A DNA stretch of 64,000 nucleotides from Sipunculus nudus (GCA_026874595.1 CM049312.1:63642929-63706928), one strand, 5' to 3'; shown: positions 36,731-48,953, counted from the first letter of the stretch. Program-made: numbers and translations. The notes: a model not told the origin generated them from the sequence alone.

Positions 36731-39700
36731 TGTACATAGCGTGTTTAAGCTCAGCTGACTTAAAGTCATCTGAGCTAATAGCGATCACTGTTTGTACATC
36801 GTCCGTCCGTCGGTCCGTCTGTCGTGTTGTCTGTCTTGTCTGTCCGTCTGTCCGTTAACAGGGCACAAATTGTAACCATTGGACCTAGAATCTTCTAACT
36901 GTACATCGAGGGAGGCCCATGAACAACCTTCTTGGAAACCAAAAATAAGGTATCTGTTTCCTAAATCCTCCGATCAATGGGTCTTTGAAGTACACCCAAG
37001 AATAATTAAAAATTTGTTACAAAGACTGCAGTTTCTGAACAACTGGTGCATTGACGCCATGATTCTTTGCATGCATATTCATCATGCACTGTTTCATCAG
37101 TTCCTGCAGACTGGTGGCAGAGATTCCATGTAAAATCTCCTTGGAAACCTAGCTGAAATAAGGTGATTGTTACCCATATCAGTTGAATGTGTATACCACC
37201 TGTGACAAAATTTGGAAATCAGATGCTAAAATTCCTTTTGCGAATATCTTCCTAGTCAGCTGAGCGTCATGACCCTTGGGTCACTTGTTGCAAAAACTGA
37301 TGGCAGAGTGCTCGATGCCCAACCAGAGCATTTCTAGATGTTTGCATGACTAGAAACATCTTATTCAGGATTGCAGCCAGCAAACAAAGTACATAACTCG
37401 GTAAATAAATCTGGGAATTTAAATCCTAAAACGTGCAAAAACCTGCTCTCCGGCCACACACAGATGTAAGTTATGTCTCTGGGGAAAATACTTCATTATA
37501 TGCCAACCCCAACTTGCAACTCTAAACTAACGAAATGAACTTGTGACTACTGCGGAACCTAAAACAACAACACCAAACAAGCGACAATGAACAGCTCATG
37601 GGTTACCTTATACGCAACCCCCAGCACTCGGACTCGGAGACAATACAAGACCATGACCCAAGTAGCCTCACAATTAACGAAGAGCCCGGAACCGAGATTC
37701 ACAGCAGCGGACACTATTAGGTTACATCATCTGAAGAGTGCATGTACACGCCCCGTGCATGTGGTACTAAACTAATTAGTAATGAAATGCCTTGGAAAAA
37801 AAATTAGTTAAGTTCATATATATATATATATATATATATCGGCAAAATCCACGCATTTTGATTAAGGTCATGGGTCACTAGACTACTTTGTGCCGTCGCC
37901 GCAATATCTTACGAAAAATATGCAGGATTTTGATAAAACTCATCAGAAATGTTAACCAATAAAATATCTCGCCTTAGTTAGATTTCCAGCAAAATCCATG
38001 TATATTTAGTGAGGTCACAGGTTACCACACTTTGGAGGTACATTGGTTACTTAAAAAAATCCTTTGGCTTTTCATGAAACTCGGTATACATATTTACAAA
38101 TAGTTTTTCCACCTCAATTAAATTCTCAGCAGATTTCACGCATATTTATTGAGGTCAGAGTTCCAGGCTGCATTGTGGTGTCATTATGATAACTACTTTG
38201 AGCTGTCGCCGGGATAACTTACGAATAACATGAAGGATTTTGGTGAAACCCATTAGAAATGTCAATCAATAAAATATCTCACTTGATAGAGTTTCTCACC
38301 TGAATTACCTTCCCATTAAAATTCACACATATTTAATGATGTCAGAGGTCAACAGGTACACGACGGGCGTATTATGCACGTTTGCCGAGCTCTTGTTTTT
38401 GATGTCGTGATAACTGGTGGTAGAGCGGGTATCAAACTCTTCCCCTTATTATTTAAGAATTATTTGTACTTGATTTTAACGTATTAATACAATAAATATT
38501 TGCAGTAAGTCTACAATCCTGTTGCATTTAACGAATACTCCATTTATAGGGTAAAACCTTTTGTCTTGTTACTGCCACTGGCTCATTGCAAATGGACTTC
38601 ATCATATTCCATTGATAAGCGGTACACATGTTTTTTTTCACATATGAGCAGCCTTATTAACTTCAGCAATTTTCACAGCACGTACACGTATCATTAACTG
38701 TCAGATGTTCAAAGTAAAAGACGAAATACTGTTTCGTTCAGGTTGTTACAGTTGGTTGTCAAGGACCCTACAAACTATATTTATAAGGTGGGGGCTCATT
38801 TATCTTAGTTTCTTTTGTAGTAGTATACAGATATATGCAGCTTCACCGGTTCATTACTACTAGCTTTTAATATTGATATATATCTCACCTGCTAGGTACT
38901 CGAGTTGTTAACATCACATCATTTCTTTGATAAGAAAAGTGAAATTTTTGTGGTACAGTTTATGAAATTTCACGTGTATGCTATCGATTCATATCTTGAT
39001 AGTTCCCTGCTATATGCCTGTTCTATATGTAGTTATTTGATTAAATGGGTCTTTTACGAGTCTTTACAACATAGTTATCATCACATTCGTACATATGACG
39101 TCCGTATAACACGGTTCAATAGGACAACCGGCTATTTTCTGGATATCTTAATTACTAATGTCAATGTTATCATTCAGAATCCGTCATTTAACATCCATAC
39201 TAACGATTTGAGGCCTAAGGCAAGTGACGAGTGATTTTCACAAGTATTCTATAAACAACTAATAGATCTCGCATTTATGGATCTGGGTAACAGCTATAAC
39301 CTAGCGTGAACTTTCCTTGTGATTATTTCTAATGTGCCAGGTTAATGTTTAATACATTTACTCACAAATAAACTGTATCCCGAATATTGTCAGGGTGATC
39401 ACTTCACCGGCAAAGGTGCTGGCCGATAACACAATTCCAAGATAGTCATTATGATATGAAACTGCGAATGCAAATATAATTCAGTGTTCGTCTTGATTTG
39501 TAATTCTACAGCTTTGTTTCGGGGTTAATACTAGCTGATGTGATATACATAGATTAAGTCATAGCATTTTAAGGCAAGAGAGATTTTATTAAGTCCTTCA
39601 TTGAAGGTTCATCGTCTATATTTGGTATTATAGAAAAATGTTGCGCAAAATATTTCATGAAACATGAACATGCGGGTTGTAGAAAGACCCTGTGGAAAGA

Positions 39701-42700
39701 ACTTGCTGATATAGGACCACCCCCTTTTTTATGCGGAAAGGCCTGGTAGGTTAAACGCTAAGTGCGGGTTGAAGTTGAGTCCTGGGCCCTGTTGCATTGA
39801 TGTGACTTAGCCCCGATATCATCTTTTTTTCACTTAAGCCCGGCACGAAACGAAATAAGTCTTTTGCAATAAAATAAAACGAGGAGGCTTAAGCCCGGTT
39901 CCGTGTTTAAGCCCTAAGCCTGTTCTAGAGGGACTGAAGCCCCGGAAAGACAGCCTTTTGCATCGTTATATGTGGACTGATGAATCGGTGTGGTCCTGGC
40001 AACTGTGTTTTGCGGAACATGCCTATGGATACATTGGTGCTATTTATAGAATATGCATGACCGACAGGGAGACAATTACTCACTTTAAGAGTTTATTAAT
40101 ACATATTAGGCAGCTAGATAGAGCTGGCACATTTAATCTCCATGATTATTTGCTATTCTTGAAACAGCGATATGATACACCCGCAGAAATTGATATTTGA
40201 ATCAGTCACACGAATAAAAGAATAACTGATTTAAACAAAAAAATTAGAATCATATAAGAACACATCATTTCATAATAAATCATGTTCAGCTGCCGTGCAG
40301 GGGCAAATCTGTTGAACTATATAGCCTTCCGAGACCAAATCGTTATCCCCCGGGCAAGCACGGATCTATAAAATAAGTCTACCATTGTTCATGTACCATA
40401 TATAGGTGTATAAGTAGAACTGGACGAGGGGTCAGTTAGCAGGTTAACTGCGGGTTATGTGAACATGGGTATTACACGCTAATGACTGTGGTTTGACCGG
40501 TTAAGTAGGGCTTGTGCATAACTATCTCATTGCTGATCACAGGGTTGCCGGCCACAAGGCATTATATATTTATCTACATATTCTCATTAAGCCACCAATA
40601 ATCAACGGGGGCTGCTGTGCATGCATGCAATGTACCTCATATACAGGTCATATCGGCAACACTGGAATTGATATAGTAATATTAGACAAAAATCTACGTT
40701 TCCTGATTATGCATGTCATTTTTGAATGAAAATATGTTTGACATTTAAACAAAATAATTATAAACAGAATCTCGACATATATATGTAAACAATAGCGTGA
40801 ATAATAAATGATTATACAGTATTTTGGAACCCCAACAAAAAAAAATATCCTCTAACCATTGCTGTACGCAACTTTCACATTTTTCTTTTAAATATCACCA
40901 ACGTAATGTTTAGCGTATATTACTGTCACCTAACGTTACTAAAATGTGCACATTGTAACGTCCGGATATTTGGTCGTAATGCCCAAAGTGTACCAGTTAG
41001 ATGACCAATAAGTACCTACCATTATGTATTTTTCCATCAGACTGTACCGATTTTAACTCAGTGAATGGCTCGTTCTGGTATATGGACTAGAACTACTAGT
41101 TTCCGGTTGTCTTTGTTACGTTAACCATAACCTGACCCGTGACCTCCGACTGTCAACAGGACTAGCAGTGCACGTACCATCACAAATGCAATACATGGTT
41201 ATGAAACGGGTTATTTAGAACCCCAGATACTAAAAATTCTTCCTAGAATTTATATACTATATAATATACTTTACACTATAACATTCTTAATCATGGTACA
41301 ATCCGTATCTCCATTTTATTTTTAAATCTCCAGAGGCTGAACACTTCCATTACACTTCTTTGCCATTTAGCCAACACTACTAAAATGCCGATTGATTAAG
41401 ATGCGTTAAGAATATATCAGCAAAAATTAAGGACTAATAGTGAACAACTTGCTTTTTCTGCATAACTGTCGACGGAAAATCGAAACCTTAATCAACAGAG
41501 ATATGCATACGATAATATCCGATTATTAATATAAAAATGGAATGTTTTGGTGTCATCCTTTATGTACATATTAGTTTTAGATCTCCACAAACGCTTGACA
41601 CTCTTTGTTTATACATAGACCTTAAAAGTAACATCTCTCTTAATTTTCTTTGCATCTTTACCAAATTATCAGCAGATATAAACAGAGATGGTCTGCTTTA
41701 GGTTAAAGAGGCCTATTCAGATATCTAGAGCCTATAAACTAAAAATAAGATAATAACCTTATTATTAGATTATTAAAATAAGATATAAGATTATAAGATA
41801 ACCTTTCATAAAAAATGAAGAAAAACGTCTAAAACCCTGTGAGAAAACGTTTAAATTCCACGGCACACAAGCTGTTTGTTTTGTCTATATCATCGTGTTT
41901 ATATAGGGGCCCGCCGAATAATCCGAACACATTCAACGAGGACATCTTGGGGCAAGTCAGGCAAACAGGGGTAAACTAAAAGAACGTTTGCAAGAAGTGA
42001 CGTTCAAGGTTCCTGATGTACGCAACCACCTACCTTAGGGTTACATGTAAACAATCTAGTTGGCGCATGTACCATGTTCACTCAAATCTTGCTTGAAGAT
42101 AAAGAAGAACTCTCTTAACAAGGAATTACCTACAATTCAATTATATGTACGCCGAGTTAGGCAGAAATCACATGACCTCTACACTAGGTGTATAGCTGGC
42201 GTTGTTGTAATCCTTACAATAAATGTGCAACATTCACACAGCTGCCCTCATACCTTTAGTCAAATCAGGAAAACACGTCTGGAAAAGGGGGGGGGGTCCA
42301 GGCCGCAAAATTACGTCTAAAACACCTTAGAAAAGGTTGCTTCGGGTGAAAAAGGGGCGGGGGGGGGGGGTCCGGAACCCCTGGACCCCCCCCCCCCCCC
42401 CGCCTGGATCCGCTTCTGTATTCTTTTACTTTTTCCATGTGTTTTTTTTTACAACAAATATATACAAATATATGGATAATAACACTTAGAGGTACATTTT
42501 GAAGCAATAGTCATTGATTCATTCATTGATAAACTAGTGAGTACCAGGCAAGGAAAACAGTTATGCATTTCGAACAATGAGTCTTTTTTTTAAGAAGTTT
42601 GGTTTGAATTGGTTAAACAATGTAGGCCCGGGACCGAATCTGGATAAAAAGTTAATTTTCCCGCTATTTTAGAAAATGGACTCTTCAAAATGCAAAAAAA

Positions 42701-43819
42701 AAAAAAAAAAAACGTATTACAGCAGTGCCGGTATATTTACACTACTATATACTTAAATATCTTCCAAGCCACAAGTAAATTTTAGTTGAAATTATTAATA
42801 CCAAAAATCCTTTCATGTTTGAATGGCTTTGATTGATTAGACAGCTTTGAATGACAAAGCGTTATCGCTGTTAAAAAATAATAATCTTATTTCCACGTTG
42901 TCCAATGTCCATTATATTAACTTTTAGTACATTTGCATCTAACGGGCACATCTGTTGGACTATCTAGTACCATAAACATTGATTCAGAATGGTTTTGGTT
43001 AACTCAGATCATTTTTCACACAGGTTGGGTGTACGACAGAACAAATAACTATCGGACCTCATTCTACCTGGCCGGGGCCTGCTGTATGGTGTCCGGCCTG
43101 CTGATTCTGTTACCATGGAGATGGAGCCGGAAACCGCTATCGCAACAGGGGGACAGTGATGTCGCGAAAAGTTTGATTATTGTGTAAGTACTTTGATGAT
43201 TGTTGTTATTTAAAAATTTTACATTTGTGAACATGAGCGTCCACAATATTCGTAAGAGTTTATTGACTTTTGTAAAGTAGCTACTCAATGATTAGACTTT
43301 GATCATGATATTTTACAAAATCAATACAGAATAATAATAGCAAACTCGGCTTCAGTTATATTTTCCATTTTCCCAAAAATTATTTTAAAGAAAGAGAAGG
43401 ATACAATGAGATTGATAAACGAATGAATTTCCTGGTTCATATCAACTCTGTTCCAAGTGTATTACATAATAATATGTATGATATTTGATGGTGCAAGAGT
43501 CAGTCGTCTGTCAAGGTAAATTCACCTGTACTGTGTACTGTTACAATTTTTGCTGTATTTACACAAATATACCGGAGGGTGGATATATAAATCCTCGGCA
43601 CCAGTTTTCAGCAATCGGGCATGATAAATGTAATCATCCCCTGCTATTCAGAAAATAAGATTTATATATTGGAAATCAGTATCTATGTTGATATTTAGAA
43701 TGATAGACTGGATAAAAAAAAAACTGGGGGGAGGGATGTGTTATTTCAATATTCAAAGGGTCACAAAAAAGGTCGCCTCAACCTTAATTAGTGAATCATC
43801 CCCAAACCCTTGAAGATAA

Positions 43820-43861
<42 letters not shown>

Positions 43862-43926
43862 GTTACGGGAATATACAGTGTTTATCCGTTTGTATTTTCA
43901 GAGACACAGCGGTCACATCAGTTTAA
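33988..43926 (+). CDS. SLC16/monocarboxylate-transporter-like MFS protein, five exons
   Basis: Exons 33988-34180, 34923-35066, 35780-36523, 43024-43183 and 43902-43926 join in phase to 1266 nt, a 421-residue protein with stop TAA at 43924. All introns are GT/AG. Twelve hydrophobic segments fit the MFS fold in the plasma membrane. SLC16 signatures: GYGWVVV before helix 1, YFTKRRTVALGIAVSG at helix 5, and NLLGRFGLG in helix 8. The central loop after helix 6 is short (about 25 residues). In helix 8 the Asp used for proton coupling in MCT1-type carriers is Asn (NLLGR), and helix 1 lacks the MCT1 Lys. An orphan-type SLC16 member (like SLC16A9/12/13/14) is therefore likelier than a proton-lactate carrier; the substrate is unknown. 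The C-terminus DTAVTSV resembles a class I PDZ ligand. A 5' untranslated exon may exist, because an acceptor-like TTTTTTTAG lies right before the ATG. Confidence 0.88.
34181..34922 (+). other. Transporter intron 1
   Basis: 742 bp, starting GTATGT and ending TTTCAG. No other feature is seen inside. Confidence 0.8.
34923..35066 (+). CDS. Transporter exon 2 (helices 3-4)
   Basis: Acceptor ATGATTTCAG, donor GGCAG/GTAAGC, 144 bp, phase 1 at both ends. It encodes the loop 2-3 motif SGILTNRFGCRTV, an SLC16 version of the MFS A motif, then helix 3 and the start of helix 4. Confidence 0.88.
35067..35779 (+). other. Transporter intron 2 with a GAT/ATT-rich stretch
   Basis: 713 bp, GTAAGC to ATTTCAG. 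The last 190 bp (35585-35765) are biased to 'gatgatgat' and 'attattat' triplets, giving long but meaningless frames on both strands. Confidence 0.8.
35780..36523 (+). CDS. Transporter exon 3 (helices 4-11)
   Basis: 744 bp. Acceptor ATATTTCAG, donor GTTGCAG/GTAAGA. It encodes the end of helix 4, YFTKRRTVALGIAVSG, helices 5-6, the short loop STKTRSTSKTDMKS, helices 7-10 with GVCNLLGRFGLG in helix 8, and most of helix 11. Entry and exit phases match the neighbouring exons. Confidence 0.92.
36677..36726. repeat. (TA)n microsatellite
   Basis: Pure TA array directly before an AGCTCAG-family element in intron 3. Confidence 0.95.
36747..37290 (+). mobile_element. Short AGCTCAG-family element, apparently complete
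   Basis: Left end AGCTCAGCTGACTTAAAGTC, right end AGTCAGCTGAGCGTCATGACCC; 'gctcagctgact' and 'agtcagctgagc' are exact inverted repeats. It contains a (GTCC/GTCTGTC)n stretch, 'ttaacagggcacaaattgtaacc' and 'ctgcagactggtggc'. About 540 bp, without coding capacity. Confidence 0.7.
37839..38400 (+). repeat. Tandem duplication with a 310-bp period
   Basis: The block 'tactttg.gc.gtcgccg..ataacttacgaa.aa.atg.aggattttg.t.aaac.cat.agaaatgt' occurs at 37884 and 38194. Half-unit similarity ('cagcaaaatccatgtatatttagtgaggtca') suggests an older period of about 155 bp. It ends with 'gcccgtttgccgagctcttgttt'-like sequence. Confidence 0.7.
42270..42418 (-). mobile_element. Truncated GGATCCAGG MITE, copy 3
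   Basis: It matches 22425-22544, ending GCCTGGATCCGCTTCTG at 42418. The other terminal repeat is missing, so the element is cut on its left. Long G and C runs occur inside. Confidence 0.8.
43024..43183 (+). CDS. Transporter exon 4 (end of helix 11, helix 12)
   Basis: Acceptor TTTTTCACACAG, donor TTGT/GTAAGT. It completes helix 11 with GWVYDRTNNYR and encodes helix 12 (SFYLAGACCMVSGLLILL) and a short cytosolic tail. Without splicing it would run into TAA at 43185, but a perfect GTAAGT donor sits just before. Confidence 0.85.
43184..43901 (+). other. Transporter intron 4
   Basis: 718 bp, GTAAGT to ATTTTCAG. Contains a (TA)n array at 43826-43860. Confidence 0.65.
43902..43926 (+). CDS. Transporter terminal exon (25 bp of coding)
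   Basis: After acceptor TTTGTATTTTCAG the sequence completes a Val codon across the junction and adds DTAVTSV then TAA. The TSV end matches the class I PDZ-ligand pattern (S/T-X-V). If exon 4 is not spliced here, the protein instead ends LIIV with a stop at 43185. Confidence 0.6.
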
Positions 43927-44137
43927 CACAGAATCACGAGTTATGAATCGGCTCACCTACCATACAGTAGGATATACCTCAGCCTCGCAAGGTCAAAGGT
44001 CGTCATGTGAAACATGCACAATGTGTACCAGAGACCATGGCAAAATCAACTCCAACGGTTAATCATTCATATACATACCGTCACGTTGGACGAGCCCCCA
44101 TTTTGTTACGAAGATAAATTGCTCAGGGGAAAACATT

Positions 44138-44210
44138 GGGCCTATTCGGGATTCGAACCCATGTGGGAAGCGCACAAATCCGGCGTTCCAACCGCTTCGC
44201 TAGCAAGGCA
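44138..44210 (-). repeat. tRNA-like sequence (SINE head or tRNA pseudogene)
   Basis: On the minus strand there is an A-box-like TAGCGAAGCGGTTGGAACGC and a B box GGGTTCGAATCCC with flanking CATG/… T-stem remnants. The acceptor stem pairs at only about four of seven positions, so it is not a functional tRNA gene. Confidence 0.6.
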
Positions 44211-44548
44211 AGCTTCACTAGCGAATTAGTTCGGTCCGCTTTTATGTCACCCTCTATGTAACAATATATATGATTGATGTCTGATAGGGGTTCACGGGTC
44301 TGTCACAAGTGTCTTTCAAAATGTATATGCAATCGTTTACATGTTTTACTTGCCATTATGAGATTAGTGGATACATAATTAAATACTCGCACATACCAAA
44401 GTGACCAAGACCATATCAATATACATGTATTGGTATCATTTGGAATTCTTACCAGGGATAAAAAATCGTAGACCACTAGTGCCTGAACACGACGAGGCCT
44501 TGTTGTCTATACACAATATACATCAATGTGTTCATCTACATCATGCGG

Positions 44549-44628
44549 GTTAGGCTTACACTGGTACCCCGCTCTACGGTGGCCTTCAGCCAGGCCTTAA
44601 TAAAGCGGGGTACCAGTCTAGGTTAGGC
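44549..44628. repeat. 80-bp inverted repeat
   Basis: GTTAGGCTTACACTGGTACC at the left is mirrored by GGTACCAGTCTAGGTTAGGC at the right, with arms of about 27 bp ending in CCCGCT/AGCGGGG and a loop containing GGCC...GGCC. A small foldback element is likely. Confidence 0.75.
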
Positions 44629-44639
44629 TATGTTAGAGA

Positions 44640-45181
44640 GCATCAGTTATTTGAATGTTTTCATGTAGTAAGCGCCACCTGTGAGCACCATTTTTACGGA
44701 AGCTTTTTTTTTTCAAAATCAAGTGAGTGTTTGTGTTCTATGTGTGTGTGTTAATGTTGCCGGCTTTCCGTGTTTCAGGTGAGTTATGGTTGTCGCCTGT
44801 ACGGCAATGTACGTATAACTAATAATTTCTATTGGGTTGCTTTTTTTGCCTTGCAATATCTGTAGTGCTCAATGTCTCCAAAGGGCATTGAATGTACATT
44901 TGGTATGGTCATCTTGCTCAATTTATGAAAATATTTTACTCTGGTCTTTGAGACAGCTGGCAGGGTACTGACTTCATACATGGTTAGCTCAAGCATATAC
45001 ATCAAATTCCATCTGATATACACGTGACCAGTCTGAGATTTAATTAAAAATATACTTCGTCTCATGCGGTTAATGATCTCATGACACTGTAGAAATGATG
45101 ATCTCACACGCATGCGCAGCCACCAACTTGTTTAACTAATCAAATCTTAAGCTCAACCATTGTTTTCAGGCAGCAGCTAGA

Positions 45182-45248
<67 letters not shown>

Positions 45249-46360
45249 CATACAGTATTTATTATTTGCTGAAGCACTGAATACAAATGGTGGTTGCAGG
45301 GTATCGCAATCGTCGTATGCGAGCTGTTAACGCACGAGTGATGTCGTTGTGTTGAAGCACATGAATTATCAGATGGAATGTATGGGGAAAAGGATGATGC
45401 CCTATCCCTGCATCTCTAAACGACCTCACATACAGTACCTCTGACCAATGCTGAATACAACAACACATAATGATATTCATGCATTAATTATCCGTTAACT
45501 GCAGACATCTGACGATTGCGATAGCATGCAAAGCGTGTTAATGTGTAACTGACCATTTTCATAAAAATGCTCTGAGCATTCTACTAATAGAGTACTGCTG
45601 CAATCGTTTAGCAATTATCCACCATGTGGATATTTTTAATATATATTTATATATATATATATATATATAGTCACCATTTACTTGATGATTCTGTGAAGTA
45701 TGCAATATCTTGCCTTAAACCATATTTTTTTTCATCTTAGAATATTATATTAACACTGTAGAAAAATGGATTGGGAAAATAATGTAAAATATACCGATAT
45801 TAGAGGCAATATTATTAAATATACCGATATTACGAAACTGTTTGAAACGGGAGGGATGATTATATAATCCTTATCATTCAGTTAATGTATGTTTTTTTTT
45901 TATTGAACCGTGGTAGAAATGTGTTCTGCAATGAACATTTCACACGGCAATGCCCAAAATTTGCCCTAAGTTAATAGCTTTTCTGCGTTGTTTGCAACAT
46001 TATTGATATTTGTAAATTTACCGTAATTTTTTTATGCATGCTTGTTAATTATTTCACTTTACTTGATTTTACAGCGATAATCTTACAGATTTGCGCTTAA
46101 ACATTCTTTGAATTGCTTTATGTTCTTCCACGGTTATCCTATGTTTTTTAATTATCATTTACAATACCACGGCTCCTGATCATGTCCAGTTGGCACTTCT
46201 ATTGTATATACATAATTACACATATATCTGTTGGATTTTTAATCTATTTATACATATACAATTTTCATACAGCTGATAATTACATAATAAATTTTTTTTA
46301 AGAAATTATCATACAAGCTCATAAATTATTTGTTTGGATTTTCTGTAATGACTATATGTG
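44640..46360. other. Gene-free stretch
   Basis: AT-rich, with TA arrays at 45184 and 45640-45669. An 'agcgccacctgtgagcacca' block at 44669 resembles one at 60072. No gene is recognised. Confidence 0.45.
45184..45244. repeat. (TA)n microsatellite
   Basis: Pure TA array of about 60 bp. Confidence 0.95.

Positions 46361-46362
<2 letters not shown>

Positions 46363-46407
<45 letters not shown>
46363..46407. repeat. (GA)n microsatellite
   Basis: About 22 uninterrupted AG repeats. Confidence 0.95.
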
Positions 46408-46410
<3 letters not shown>

Positions 46411-46819
46411 ATGGATAAAAGTGGAATGGAATGCTCACTGGGTGTAACACTAACCTTCAACAAATATCATCACGGTGAGCAATGTAAAGCGTATAAAATA
46501 TATGTTGGCAAGCTGTAACGGTTCACCAACTCAACGATATTTCCATCACAGTCGCGCTTTGCTCGACAGAGTAAAGGCGGCGATTAATACCAGTGAATGA
46601 TAACATTCTTGCCTTCGGTTAGAACAAACCAACTGCCCAGCATGATGAAATGAAACAATTTGTAATCAAGATTACTTTCTTAATTAATGGATAGTTCATT
46701 CTGTGTTACAATACCCCCCCCCCCCTCCCCAGACTGCTTGTTTAAATCCATTCATACATTTTTTTAGAAAAATTACTTACAAACTTGTGTAGAAATGAAC
46801 GCTGTTTGAATATCTGTTT

Positions 46820-48112
46820 GTTTGTTTGTTTGTCCGTCTGTCTCCAGTCTAAAATGCACAGATTTGCAGCGATCGCTTTCAAACTAACACAGTTGATGTA
46901 CAACTAAAGTGCACGAAGCCTATTGAATTTGTCATTATCAGTCAAAGGTCAAGGTCAAGGTCATCAAAAGTTTGCAAAACGGTTTTTCCTTCATATCTTT
47001 GTCACTATGAGCCATATCTACTTCAACCGTAGCTCATTTTGATCGTCATTCCAAGGCCTTTCTTCTGGTGTAAAGCGGCCTCACATTTGGTCACCATGGT
47101 TACGCATTTTTGGGGAAAAGTCATGATATTCGAAAATAAGGGGTCTTATTGTTCTGACTTTGTCAGTTTGAAAGCTACAGAGGTCTATTTTTTTGCATCA
47201 GGTAGCATACAAAGAGTATTATTTGATTATTGTACAAGTCTCGGAATATCTCGTCAAACGAGATATTTTGAGACATCACTTAGTGATAGCCCAGATTCCA
47301 CAAATATGCAGGAAACATTTTGATACTGATATATCTTATTTATTACCTTAATATTTCGAAAATAAATTTTCCATTTTCCGGGAATGACCGTTAGGGGGCG
47401 CTACTTTTGAACCTAACCAACATATCATTTTTTGGTCATATCTTCAAAAGTAAAAATCTCAATCACAGAAATTATAGCTTATTTCTCCCTCTGGGTCTTC
47501 TCTATAAACTGAGTAAGTCATCTGGTCTCAATCTTGTGTCACTCTGTCAGTATGTCTGTCTGTTTGTCAATTCTCCTCAAATTCGCCTGCTTGCTGTTTT
47601 TTTGTGTCTGACATATAGCATTCTACAGGCCACAGTTTTAAAGGAATCGTTTTGAAACTTGTACATCTTATGTCTTACTCGAATAACTCGAAACTGATTT
47701 TTCATTTTCCGGATATGACGGCAAGGGGCCAATGCACTCGAACCTCCCAAACATATCATTTTTTGGCCATATCTCAAACCCCTATAACTCTCAATTACAG
47801 AAACTATGGCTTATTTTCTTCCTTCGGTCTTCTCCAAAACATGGTTGCCTCATTTGGTCACAAGCTTGTGTCACTTTTTCAGTATGTCTGTCTGTTTATC
47901 AGGTGCCTTCAAATTCGATTGTTTACTTGTCCTTGAGTCTCATATACAGCATTGTACAGACCGCAGTTTTGCAGAAATCCTTTTCAAACTGGTAAAGCTT
48001 ATGTCATACACTTATATCTCAAAATCGAATTTTCATTTTCGTGAAATGGCCGCTAGGGGGCGCTGCACTCGAACCACTGCAACATATAACCGCCTCCATT
48101 TTATAATGCTAA
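46820..48112 (+). repeat. 330-bp tandem repeat, about three units
   Basis: The block 'ttttccatttt..gg.atgac.g..agggggcgct' recurs with its TAGGGGG core at 47391, 47721 and 48051, a period of 330 bp. Each unit also has 'catatcattttttgg.catatct', 'cagaaa.tat.gcttatttc', 'gtcactttgtcagtatgtctgtctg' and 'cattctacagg.c.cagtttt'. The first, more diverged unit begins near 46820 with a TTTG run and 'aaaggtcaaggtcaaggtcat'. Open frames inside are by-products of the repeat. Confidence 0.8.
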
Positions 48113-48119
48113 TTTAACT

Positions 48120-48330
48120 GGGTATGTACATCTGCAGTATTCCATCCAGGTTTCGGACAGTATCACGCGCTTCCTCTCATTTTTATATTCTGGCGTTAAC
48201 CAGGCCCGGTAACTACTGCACCTTTGGGCCCTGGGTGCGAAATCGTCCCCATTGATGGGTATACCACCGAGGAACCCCCGAAAGGCGCACTCGTTTATGA
48301 GTGAAACACGGCCGTTTGGCACGAGCTTCC
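48120..48330 (-). repeat. SINE-like family 3, copy 1
   Basis: Its reverse complement shares 'gagtgcgcctttcggg.gttcctcggtggtat', 'cccat', 'gtgc.gtagt.accgggcctg.ttaac.ccag.gtataaaa.tgagaggaagc' with 58490-58615. Confidence 0.75.
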
Positions 48331-48953
48331 CATTTAGCCCGCAGAGCGCTCACCCTGGGTTGGGGCCACCGTGAAAACATTCGAAAACGCCATTTGCAAA
48401 GCTCATGCTTACCTGACTTTGCTGCCAGATGCCCTTGTTGAATTTGTTTATTTTTTTTTTGTCGCGCCCCCACATAATTTAAAAACGTAGATATAAACAA
48501 AACAGGCAGCCTCTGCGCGGTGATGTCCACGTGTATTGGCCTATTTTTTTGTGTATAAAAGCTCCAAATGATTACTTTTAGTTTACAACGGTCAGATAGG
48601 TTTAAAACAATTTCTGATGCATATGTCATTATGTAAAAGTGATTGTAGACCTAAGGGATTAGTTGAAACATAAAATATTAATACACGTCATATTGCTCAT
48701 TGGTTGTGATTAATGACCTTAAGGTCAGTAATTTGAGTTTAGACATATTTTATTGTCAACATGCGATTAGCAAACAGCAATACTGCTCTGCAAATGCCTC
48801 TCGCATCAATAGTGTACAGTAAATTATCACTTACCACTGCTGCATGCAAAGTCGCCGTGTCGACACATGTAGTATGTATAATACCAGTCACAGTAGTGAC
48901 GTCACTTCGCTGGTTCCTATGAAAGTGTGCTGATACACAGAGGAAGTTGGGGA

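Larger units (their letters stand above)
36524..43023 (+). other. Transporter intron 3, 6.5 kb, repeat-laden
   Basis: Starts GTAAGA and ends TTTTTCACACAG. It holds a TA array, an AGCTCAG-family element, a 310-bp tandem repeat and a truncated MITE. The frames at 38905-39234 (109 codons) and 39958-40200 (80 codons) are not recognised. Around 39780-39960 there is a 'gggccctgttgcat'/'cttaagccc' repeat-like stretch. Confidence 0.8.

Noticed and set aside
39958-40200. 80-codon frame in transporter intron 3
   Set aside because: Not recognisable and isolated; it could be a remnant, but nothing supports a gene.
47039-48117. Several overlapping frames of 80-100 codons with similar text
   Set aside because: They are translations of the 330-bp tandem repeat, with no domain and no shared intact frame.
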